NCBI GenBank assembly: GCA_020809705.1
Contig: CP085825.1
Span: forward strand, 4,836,001-4,900,000
Direction of reading: 5' to 3'
From: Calonectria ilicicola
Taxonomy: Eukaryota > Ascomycota > Sordariomycetes > Hypocreales > Nectriaceae
Length of the DNA stretch: 64,000 nucleotides
Shown here one piece after another: positions 11,444 through 21,353 of the stretch. Made by a program: the position numbers and the translations under genes. The notes beneath the pieces were generated by a model. That model worked only from the letters and a program-made list of their open reading frames with translations. It did not search any database and had not been told where the DNA came from. The number at the start of each line of letters is the position of its first letter. The first letter of the stretch is position 1.

Positions 11444-12223
11444 ATGACGACGGATTCTGTGTCCGCAGCACCTGCGGCGCCGGCGCCAACGCAGTTCCCC
11501 CTCCCAAAGATCCTCGAATACCCCGCGTCGACCCCGCCGACCCTCATCACCCAAGGCGCCGAGGGTCGGCTCTACAAGAGCACCTACTTGCTAGCCGATA
11601 TTCCCTGTGCCCTGAAATACCGCCCACCCAAGCCATGGCGACATCCGATTCTCGATCAGCGCCTCACAAAACATCGCATTCTTTCTGAAGCCCGAATCTT
11701 AGCCAAGTGCCGTCGCGATGGAATAAGAGTGCCGGCTGTCTACGCTGTAGATGAAAATGCTGGCTGGCTGATGCTGGAATGGATCTCCGGTGGTCCGGTC
11801 CGGGCCGCCATTAATGAGCGCCTGGGCAAACGGACTGAGGGGATTAAAGATGATGCCGAATTAAAGGACCTCATGCGGCGCATGGGGACTGCTATTGGCA
11901 AGATGCACCAGGTTGGCATTGTGCATGGCGACCTTACAACCAGCAACATAATGTTGAACCCTACACCTGGAAGCGACAAGCTTTTGGATGGAGAAGTGGT
12001 CATCATCGACCTGGGATTAGCAAGCGGGAGCGTATCAGACGAGGATCGGGCTGTAGATCTCTATGTTCTGGAGCGGGCGTTTGGCAGTACACATCCTAGG
12101 GCTGAATGCGTCTTCTCAGAGCTCCTTGACGCTTATCGTGTGATATTCAAGCATGCACCCATTGTCCTCAAGAAACTGGAGGATGTTCGGATGAGAGGCA
12201 GGAAGCGAAGCATGCTTGGTTAA
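11444..12223 (+). CDS. bud32: Bud32 (PRPK/TP53RK) kinase of the KEOPS/EKC complex
   Basis: This intronless gene of 259 residues encodes the small atypical kinase/ATPase that works with Kae1, Cgi121 and Pcc1 to make t6A37 in ANN-decoding tRNAs. The Gly-rich segment TQGAEGRLYK is near residue 37. KYRPPKPWRHPILD carries the ATP-binding Lys, and Glu follows in SEARIL. The catalytic loop is HGDLTTSN (H161, D163), the metal site is DLGLASGS (D189), and the basic C-terminal tail is RMRGRKRSMLG, the family hallmark. The chain is short because it lacks the C-lobe extension of normal kinases. The gene is convergent with the GCLM-like gene, with only 237 nt between stop codons. Confidence 0.96.
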   Translation: MTTDSVSAAPAAPAPTQFPLPKILEYPASTPPTLITQGAEGRLYKSTYLLADIPCALKYRPPKPWRHPILDQRLTKHRILSEARILAKCRRDGIRVPAVYAVDENAGWLMLEWISGGPVRAAINERLGKRTEGIKDDAELKDLMRRMGTAIGKMHQVGIVHGDLTTSNIMLNPTPGSDKLLDGEVVIIDLGLASGSVSDEDRAVDLYVLERAFGSTHPRAECVFSELLDAYRVIFKHAPIVLKKLEDVRMRGRKRSMLG

Positions 12224-12460
12224 AGAAAAAAAAAGGAATAAGGAACGGAAAAAAGAGAAAAAAAAAAGGAACAATGCCGTCTTGCAGCCAATTTGCCTCC
12301 ATATCGTCTAAGAACTCCCATGTGTCTGATGCTCGCTATTCGGAATCAAAATGACAAATCCACCGTAACCCATCATCCCCGTATGGTATCAGATGTTCCC
12401 ACCAACATATCTCACTCTCCCTTTGTCGCTACACCGACTCCCAACATCAATATGCTTGTC

Positions 12461-13453
12461 TCACGCCCCAATCAGCTGAGCATTGGCAAAGTATCCCTTG
12501 TTTTCAATGACGCCTCGATCCTTGACAAATGCTGTGTACCTCACTACCCACTGGGGGTAAATTTCGCCTCGGAGACCTGTCCTATGATGGGGGGAATCAG
12601 CAAACACACCCGCGCCCTGAGGGCCGTGACCGAGGAGCTCTCGCAGGGTTCCGCGGGGAAGGATGTCTGTGCAGTCGCTGTGGACATTCAATTCAATGCC
12701 TTTCTCCTCAGCAAGTGACTTGAGGGGAGGGGGAACGTCGCAACAGTTGCGCAGGTTAATTTGGTCGATGACGGGTGGGACCGTCACCCTCTTGAGAAAG
12801 GCACCAAGCTTCACGCTGCCAAACTCTGCCACACCTAATCGCTTGACAATGCCTTGGTTGTGGAGCTCCTCAAACGTCTTCCACGTAAAAGTCTCCTCTA
12901 AGAGATTGCCCTTCTGGCCGTTGGCCTTATCGGCCTCCCATTCGCAGTTGCCCTCAAAGGACACACCGGGAAATGAAGCGACAAGCAAATCAATTGTCTC
13001 AATGCCTAGCTCCTTTCGGACCAGGTCCAGCGCATCTTTTGTGTACTGCTCTCTCTCCGCCACGGGGCAGCCTGGGAGGAAAAAAAGTTTGACCGTAATT
13101 TCATACTGGCTGGGCTCCTCTTGCAGCCCTGCGGCGTCCCAATTGATGCGGGGGATGTACAGAGTTTCGTCTTTGCGCTCAGTCCAGGCGTCAACGGCAG
13201 AGCCGTTCACCGATCCGTTTGTCGCAGAAGGAATCGTCGCATAGTCGCGCTGGGCCTCGTTAAAGTTGTCTCGCAACGAGTTCACGAGTTCGAGGTTGGA
13301 TCTCGAGGCGGCACCGGGCTTGCGAATGATGGAGGGGCCTGCGGACATAACATTGCTGCGCGTCAGTGTGTTAGTACCAGGGTCACAAAAAAAATGCGCG
13401 CACAAGCGCCAGCTTCAGATCACCCACCCCGTTGACAAAATGAGTCTGGTCAT
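12461..13453 (-). CDS. aldo/keto reductase-like glutamate-cysteine ligase modifier subunit (GCLM-like)
   Basis: Exon 1 is only 26 nt (13453-13428). A 72-nt intron with GTACTAAC branch site follows, then exon 2 at 13355-12461, for 306 residues. The chain has the aldo/keto reductase barrel layout, but I do not see a full Tyr/Lys/His catalytic set. The C-terminal VVRYTAFVKDRGVIENKGYF segment and the length match the regulatory subunit of glutamate-cysteine ligase, which raises the affinity of the catalytic subunit for glutamate in glutathione synthesis. Assignment to GCLM rather than to another AKR-like protein rests on recall of the family and is moderately sure. Confidence 0.75.
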
Positions 13454-14612
13454 GACGAGCGAACGCAAGGTAGAGGATTTTTTGTGACGAAATGGAGCAA
13501 GGGCAGAAGGAGAGGGTAAAGCAAGATAGAAGTTAAGAAGGCTAAGGATGCAGATCCCAGGGCAAAATTAAAAAAAAATCCGGCTTCTTTCCAGCGCAAA
13601 CTCGGAAAGGCCTGCCGCCAAAATAGTCTTTATCAGGGCGTAAAAGTCAGCGGGCTTAGGAAACTACCCACCGGCGGCTCGGAGCGACCTTGGGGACTCG
13701 GGAAGCAAGGAAACGTGGGGGATGCCGAGGGGGGAGATTACTAATGCGACGTGATTTTCAATAAAACAAAGGAAGCATGTAATCACAAATCACACAATGA
13801 GGAATAGCGGGCGCTTGGTAGTACTATTACGATGCAGGCGGCATGAAGCGAGTCAAGCTGGTGGGTGGAGCAGGGAATCGGCAGGCAAATGGAGGCCATG
13901 CAGTTGATGTTATCGTATGTGCGTCTTGTGGTGGTGGTGGGTAAACAGGACAGGATGGTGATGCTATATTCAGGCGGGGTAACGCCTTTGCAGGCTCTAG
14001 GTTTTTAACCGAAACCTACAATTATTCGTGGAAGAGGAGATCTTTGGTTTCTGAACGTGTGCGATCTGATATGGAGAGGCGGTGGGCTGGAGCATTAAAA
14101 AAATTGCCTGGGTAAAGAACTGGCATTCGTGCTTGTATGCTCAGTTTATATGTTCGGGTTGACAGCTGCTGTTGGGCGACCAAGAACCAAGCGGTCGGGA
14201 TTCCGAGCCTCAATGACCAAGTGCCGCGTCTTGTCATGTCAAGCGCCCTGGAGCCGTTTCAGCGACTGGTGGTATGGCAAATGCCGGCTCAAGGACATGT
14301 GCTTTCACGGGGCTTGCCCACTGAAGTGCTGGCCCCCGCTGCTGCTGGCGGCAGATTTTCTGTTGGTCTCCACTGGACAAATGCTTAGGCGCCTGCCTGG
14401 GCTAGGCACCGCAGTACCTGGGTACGGTCGCTTGTCCATCTCACTCACCCAAGCTGGGCCCGCTCGTCACCAACCGGCCAAAGTTGCTCCGTGTCCAGTA
14501 TCGATCGATTGCATATCCGTCTTGACGTCCACCCCCGACGCGAAACCTCTCATTCATCCTGCACTCTGCTGCACGTCTCCAAGCCGGCTCGGTGACGTTA
14601 AAACCCATCACA
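13454..14612. other. divergent promoter region GCLM-like / AP-1 sigma
   Basis: No gene is supported. The long plus-strand frame ending near 14737 merely runs through the leader and first introns of the AP-1 sigma gene. Upstream of the GCLM-like gene the DNA is purine-rich on the plus strand. Confidence 0.45.
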
Positions 14613-15385
14613 ATGGCGATCCAGTACGCTTTCTCACCGCTAATCGTCCTTGCTCTTGTCCATTCCAGCCGCTGACTGCAACCCCTAGCTACCTCATTCT
14701 CCTGTCCCGCCAAGGCAAAGTAGTATGTCAACGATGACGAGAACCATATCAACATAAGACCGACTGACCGCGACTGTAGCGTCTTGCCAAGTGGTTTACA
14801 ACCCTGTCCCCAAAGGACAAGGCCAAGATCGTCAAGGATGTGTCCCAGCTTGTCCTTGCCCGCCGCACACGCATGTGCAACTTCCTCGAATATAAGGGTC
14901 AGCATTCCCCTTTGCAACATCGTCGCTCTCATTTTTTGGATAGAGGTTGACCATTAGCCCGAGTATAGATACCAAGATTGTGTACCGACGATATGCCTCC
15001 CTGTTCTTCATCGCCGGCTGCTCTTCCGAGGACAACGAGCTGATTACTCTCGAAATCATCCACCGATATGTCGAGCAGATGGACAAGTACTACGGAAACG
15101 TGTGCGAGCTGGATATCATCTTTTCCTTCACCAAAGCGTACTACATTTTGGACGAACTTCTGCTTGCAGGCGAGCTTCAGGAAAGCAGCAAGAAGAATGT
15201 GCTTCGGTGTATTGGGCAGCAAGACTCACTTGAGGATATGGAGGTACGTAAGAGCTATGAGGTTCCCACGAGCAATGTCTGCTTTGCTATGATTCCACAT
15301 GCTTTGCATCAATCAATCTTGGATCGTGTGTGCTGACTATCAATTCTCAATAAAGGTCGAGGACGAAGTCACCAAGCTCATGTAA
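14613..15385 (+). CDS. aps1: AP-1 adaptor complex sigma subunit
   Basis: Five exons (14613-14623, 14689-14722, 14780-14897, 14969-15243, 15356-15385) give 155 residues. Sigma is the small chain of the heterotetrameric clathrin adaptor that sorts cargo between the trans-Golgi and endosomes. The start [20 protein letters not shown] is the longin-fold opening. [25 protein letters not shown] and [14 protein letters not shown] follow. The later part ([21 protein letters not shown]) matches AP-1 sigma better than AP-2 sigma. The first exon has only 11 nt and the last only 30 nt. Confidence 0.93.
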
Positions 15386-17477
15386 ACGATTCTGGATCTA
15401 TTCTCATGGCTGCTTGACCCGATTCGCCCTACATCATGAACCGACCGACCGACCGACCGATGACCTTGGAAACCTGCGACGAACGGAATTTACCTCACAT
15501 AGTGTGATGACCATGGATTGACTGAACATAATAGGTCTCAGATGAAACCGAGGAATCGCTCAAGGATGCGGGATTGTTATAATAGGGAAGCCTCAGGTGG
15601 CTGAACAATCTCTTCAATGGGAAGAGAGGACACGTATGAATACATCGTGGGAACCGGCGCGGATGGCGTTTTGGAGTTTATTTGGGGCCAAGGTGGCCTT
15701 GTTTGTAGATCTTGGACGGTGGAAAACCACCCTCTTTCATATCAAGAGACGAGGCTTAGGGGGCTCCGGATGAATCCCATGAGCGGACGAGCGACTGAGC
15801 GAGGGGTGCGAAGGGTGCAGCGGGGTCGGGCGTTCTCGTGTGAACAAAGCCGACTAGAAGAATTGCTTCTGCGCGCATTGGTTGCGAGGGAGTAGAGATG
15901 TGTGAGTCGGAGACTAGAGGTGACGTGAAGCATGATGGTATCGCTGTCGTTCATTCTCCTCTGTGGCCTCCACCCCACTCCATCTCGCTGCCTTATGCCA
16001 CTGAGGCGCCTGGACACTAGCACGTTGACGCCCCTCGCACGCTCAACCGACCCGACTCAGCTTCTTGGGATATCCGGCGGCCCCAAAAACCTAACAGAGA
16101 CGAATATTAATACCTACGCGGTCCTTGCCTACAGATTGACTGAACCATGATTAGTGCACGAAACTCCCAACGAGAGAAAGCGATTAAGGGGCTCGTGGTT
16201 GCAACGTCTTGTCCCATTCGCTGTGCTCGGGGCAACTGGAGCTGGTGAAGCAGGCCGCGGTGTCGCAACCCCCTTTTAGCTTTGGGCCCAGGTGGGCATG
16301 GAGCAGACGATTGGATTGGATTGGATTGAAGCCATGGGAGCTCCAAGGGGCGAGTGGAGGATCAGTTATTTGGTCGCAGCGGCAGTGCTACCTGGCATCA
16401 TCTGTCTGCCAGGCGGGCGGGATGGCATGGACAAGGGTGGTGGACCGCCCTACGGACAGCAGTCCAGTCGGAACGGCGTCCCAGCGATAAGTGGCGGCCC
16501 CAGCTTGTTCGGCCAGCCAGCATGCATCCCAGCGCCAGGGACAGACATCCGAGCACGGGCAAGCCGGCCGGGTGCGCCTGTTGGGTGGGTTCAAGACCTC
16601 CTCGTGGCTCCTTGTGGGCTCTCTGGATGCCCCGTGCCAAACGCCGCGCCCCGGCCAGAATCAGTTCACTCACACGTTGTTCGAGGCCGCCTTCGCTGAC
16701 GCTCAATTGACTGACTGACTGACAGCTAGCAGCCGGTGATTCCCATGCGATCCATCCGTTCATCCATGTGTTCACCAAGCCCCTCATTCTTTCGTCCCAT
16801 CATCCGCCTCTACCTCTGTCTCCCCCTCTTCCCCTCCCCCTCATTGCTCTCTGTACCATTATCAGCATTATCATCCATCACTGACCCCATTTACACCAAC
16901 ACCCGTTATCACCCTCTCTGCCCCCAATTCCCAATTCCCAATTCGCTGTCAATTCCCACCACCTCGCCAACCCTGCCCGACCTGCGCCTAGCATTTTAGC
17001 TTTCGTCATCAATTCCAACACCCTTCTCAGGGTCCTCAACTGCTCCCGAAACCCCACGCGAACCGGCTAGGCTTCGGCCATCTTCCAAGCCTATCCCTCC
17101 CATTCAACTCAATCCCCCTCAGCTCTCAGCTCCCAGCTCCCACCTTCCACCATCCCAATCTCTCGCGCACCTGCAAACGGCCTCGTCTCGACTCATCGCG
17201 CCTCCCTCACGCCTCCATCACCCCCCGTTTTGCCCACTACCAACCTTCCACATCATATCGCATTCTGTCGCATCCCACTGCGACACGTCTCGCCTTATCC
17301 TCCTGCTTCGGCCCACCTCCGACTCCACGCTGACGCAATCCGCATTCCCCGAACGCGCCGTAAATCGACGACACCGCCATCCGTCCCCGTTAGCGATTCA
17401 TCGTCGCAGGCGCAAACCCTCCTGTTTTCATTGCGTAAACGCAGCTTTGCCAGCTGAGCAGTTAATTCACAGCCGAT
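15386..17477. other. long intergenic/leader region before maf1
   Basis: No gene is supported over 2.1 kb. A (CCGA)5 run lies at 15441-15460, just downstream of aps1. From about 16740 to 17470 the plus strand is strongly pyrimidine-rich, with CT and CCCT runs and three tandem copies of CCCAATT near 16920-16945. This looks like promoter and leader of maf1. Confidence 0.5.
15441..15460 (+). repeat. (CCGA)5 microsatellite
   Basis: Five perfect tandem copies of CCGA lie about 55 nt downstream of the aps1 stop codon. Confidence 0.9.
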
Positions 17478-18541
17478 ATGAAGGTATGCGACACCAATAC
17501 GTGCTGCGACTGAGCCCCCCCATAATCTAATCTAACCTGGATTCCTTGCAGTACCTACCAGTACAAGATTTTGAGGCCGTAACAGGCGCTCTCAACTTCA
17601 ACACACCCGACTGTAATGTCACCGGCGGATGCGATCTCTACACGACAAAGTCGACAGGTTCCGACAAGAAGCTTTACAAGAATATCGACAAGGATCTCAA
17701 CTCACAACATGAGGCTCTACTGAAGCTTGGCGCAAGCCTATCACCACCCGAGCGTGAGCATATGCTGGCCACATCGCCGAGCATGCAGCTTTTCTCCCAC
17801 TCAAGCGCCTTCGGTCCCCTCTCAGACCTGTCAAGTCGTCGGACATTTGCCTATCTGATTGCGACACTAAACGCGAGCCACCCTCATTATGATTTCTCCC
17901 ACGTCCTCCGCCCCGGCGATTTTAAGCGCGAGCGAAACCTGCGTCGGGTCATGGTCAACCTCGATTCGATTTTGCAAAACGTGCGCCCCAGCTTCGAGCC
18001 CAAGTCCCTCAGTTCATCCATTGGCAGCGACTCAAGTTCTGTCTGGGGACCTCAATGCTGGTCATTAATCGACAAGGAGATGCACCTGAACGAGTGCACA
18101 ATTTTCAGTTATCACCCTGACATTGATCCTTTTGAAGAAGACGAGAGCGCCATTTGGGCGGCGCACTACTTTTTCTTCAACCGAGCTTTGAAGCGTGTCG
18201 CCTACCTCTACGTCCGCGTCGTACCCGTCATTTCGTCGCACAGCCCCAGCTTACGACCAACGGATTTGGCCAGAAGTCACCGACGAGAGCTCGAGTCGGC
18301 AGGCGCCCAGAAACGTGCCAACTATTGGCTAGGAGACCAGAGCGCCGAGTTAGTGCCATTTCAGGAGGATGACGAGGGCATGAACGATGATGGTCTATTT
18401 TGGAACCGCGGAGAAGACGGCGATCTTGTAGCCTATTCTGACGACGAGTACCTCGACGACGATATTGACGATGTTGACATGCTCGAACGACCCTCGGAAC
18501 GATATATGAGCGAGGATATTGCAGGCCGCATGGAGATTTAG
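17478..18541 (+). CDS. maf1: Maf1, repressor of RNA polymerase III
   Basis: The first exon is only ATGAAG (17478-17483). After a 68-nt intron the second exon runs 17552-18541, giving 331 residues. Maf1 binds Pol III and blocks its interaction with TFIIIB at tRNA genes under stress; its nuclear entry is controlled by TORC1/PKA phosphorylation. The A box opens with KYLPVQDFEAVTGALNF. The long Ser-rich linker (about 70-160) is the likely phosphoregulated part. The B/C boxes include WSLIDKEMHLNECTIFSYHPD and FFFNRALKRVAYLYV. The tail is acidic, as in other fungal Maf1 proteins. The ATG-AAG micro-exon is supported by the family start MK(Y/F)L. Confidence 0.95.
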
Positions 18542-18616
18542 GCCCAATCAAGATTTAGGCCTAATGGACATTTGGACCTACTGATGATAGGCCCAATGAA
18601 CGTTTAGGCCTACAAG
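18535..18616 (+). repeat. short tandem repeat spanning the maf1 stop codon
   Basis: Two adjacent 17-nt units (18535-18551 and 18552-18568) share the core GATTTAGGCCyAATsrA. Three more diverged copies follow, at about 18569, 18587 and 18601 (core TAGGCC or TGGACC). The first copy includes the last codons and stop of maf1. Confidence 0.7.
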
Positions 18617-21353
18617 CGGTTCTGACAAGCCCAGAGGGCTTTGCCAAATTTCACTTCACGCACTGAGTGCACACTTTGCTTTTCCTTTCCTATTTTTTCC
18701 CGACACGTTTTCAACACAACTGTTGTCTTAATTTGGGGCCGAAAACAACCAGCACTGTACACGATTTTTCTTATCACGATTTCTTTCTTAGGTCTGATTT
18801 CTCATTAGCTTTGATGATTTTCATGCTTGAAGGCGCGGCGCCGGGATGGCTTCTGGTCGGTGAGAGCGGCTGGGATTCCGCTACAGTGGCGTTTCCGGGG
18901 CCGCATTCGGTGGGCGGTGGCATATCATGATATTTGGTCCTTGACTCGGTGCTTTTCCTTGGTTGTTTGTTATTACCACTGCACTTATTCTTCGTCTCTT
19001 TTTTTTCTCTCAACGATTTCGAGCCGCGTTTGCGCTTATTCTCTTGTACTTTGCTACCCCTGTTTTATGTACTTTGGCTTATACCTGGGATGGCGGGTTT
19101 CCTAGGTCAGGATGACCTGAGGCATGACTGGGACGGGATACATCGAGCTTATGGATAGCAGATGGGCTTCTGGGCATAATGAAACGACTGGTTTATTGGC
19201 GGGGAAGGCGTGGTTTCATGAGCCGGTTAAGCTGCTTTTGTCTTGCTTGTGTTGACACTGATTCGATATTGAATTATTATCATTTCGACGGCTACTTCTT
19301 TGACTTGACATATTTGGTGCATGTTGGCCGAGATTTCAGAGACTCCGATTTCGTTGGAGTTGTGTCAAACCATTTCTTGTGCGAGAACATGTGCCACAGT
19401 CAAAAGGATCATCAGGGAGTGTATAGCTTGATACGATAGCATGAATGTACAATACACCTTTAAAAAGTTGCGTTCCTATGTCTTCTCTGCCTCTCATCAT
19501 ACGCAACTCAACTACTTCAAAGTATATAATTGTATAGCTAAAAAAAATCATATTTTTATTTTATCAAGAAATATGAAACATATCCTCTAGTTATGGATTC
19601 GAGTTCTGGAGGGTTGTCGTCTGCATAGATCACGCATCGTTTGATGGCAGACATCTTGGCTGTTACCATATTTGTGCGCGTTTGCGTACGCAGGTGTGTT
19701 TTTGATATAAATTTGTTTGAGTAAAAGCTGCCTGTTTATTGTACGGAATTTCTAGATATCGAGGTTTTCATGCATTGCCTCTAGGCTTCAAAGTTGGCTC
19801 AAGGGGCGACTGTACCAACGGCTCTGAAAGCGCATTAGGTTCAGCGACCTTGTCAGGCTGTTCCTTTACATCAGCGAAGGAAAAAAAAAAAAGCAACCAT
19901 ATGAATCTTACATTCTCCAGTTATGGGATTTAGAAAACAAAAGCAGGGCTAACCTAATCCTTTTCAAGAGTTGTGTCGGATTTCCTTGAGTTTTAGTCGT
20001 CTATTAAATACTGCAGAACTATACCGTCCACTCCTGACATCAGCTGGCTCTGCTTTCTAACTCATTTTTAAGCCTAAAGAGTGGACTTGACTTAATCAAC
20101 AGTACCGAGCTCGCGTCCGCATTTCAAATAGCAATAATAGAAAGTTGGTAGCTAATATATTTCCCCGGAGCTCTTGTGCACTCGGGATGCCCTCATGAAA
20201 CGGTTCATGGCCAATTCCATCAGGGCGCCGTTGAAGGCAATTGTCCCAGAAGAACTAGAGTAAAGGAAATATGATTTGTCCTTTTTTCTCCTCCTTAATC
20301 ATCTATTATTTAATAACGTTGCTATCAGTTTCAATTTGCCCCTTGGAAGACCAGGGATGAATTTGTGTGGTGTGCCAAGCATGTCTTCTTTCACTCCCTT
20401 ATATAGCACCTCGCCAGGTCGCATTCTCATACACATAGCCTGGGACCCAATATCGGCAACAAAGATGGAGGTCGAATGGTGTGGTCTAACGCAATTATTG
20501 AACGTTAGCCAGTACATGAAAGGAACCCTTTATGCTTGAGCATCTTTCAAATACAGGCATACACAAAAGGCAACGAATATCAAAGTGAGAAACTCATCTT
20601 CTTGTCTCATAATTATGCGCATAATATATGATTACATGTGAATGTACATGCCCCAGCACGTCTTTTCTTCCATGCGCGTTTCTTTCCTCGTCTCGTGTTC
20701 TCGCAACAGCCCAGCCGATAATCTCGGTTTATCCTCGAGCAACCCAGGCATCCCGGGTCCTCCATCGCCTGTTTTCGTTCTTGTATATAAACAACGTATA
20801 AAGATATATGTATACTAACCAGCAAGGGTATATATGTACGGGGTTCCCAAGCAACAACAAAAAGAAATAATTTGAGGAATGCGTCAGAGAAAAAGCAAAA
20901 ACGCGGTAAAAGAAATGCGAAAAAGAAATCAGAAAGCCACACAGTCGAGTCCCGGAAAACGTATATATGAAGATCCTTCCGTACCGAAACACCCTTGACA
21001 CCGAGGGGGCGCTCTTTTTTTTTTCCCCGGCCCCCCTGAAAAACAAGACGACCCTGACACCAGTAGTAGAGATGAAATAGCATGAAACAAAATGATTTGT
21101 CTCTTCGTGGTTGCGATATTCTCGCGGTTCAGAAAGAATTATAAAATGTATAGGAGCCGCTAAAATCGAATCGGCTCGTCCAAAAAGACTTCCTTCAAGT
21201 TTTCATGCGATATAATTTGCCAGAAAATGGAGTCTTTGAAATCATTAAGTATAAATGGCCGACATGAATAGCGGTCGTAAGTAGCAGTTACTTGTCATGT
21301 AGACAATGGCTTGCTCATGAAGAGTGCTATGCAAATGCTGAGACGGAGACATT
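18617..21353. other. convergent intergenic region maf1 / histidine kinase
   Basis: This is a 2.7-kb stretch between two convergent genes. It becomes AT-richer from about 19440 to 20640 and around 20850-21350. Open frames are short and unrecognised. Part must be 3' UTR of both genes. I see no tRNA, no terminal inverted repeats and no transposase-like frame. Confidence 0.45.

Noticed and set aside
12663..13435. Plus-strand frames of 193 and 104 codons
   Set aside because: They lie antisense to the GCLM-like coding sequence, which has a clean intron and family C-terminus.
14129..14737. Plus-strand frame of 202 codons upstream of AP-1 sigma
   Set aside because: It runs through the aps1 leader, exons and introns out of frame; no motif.
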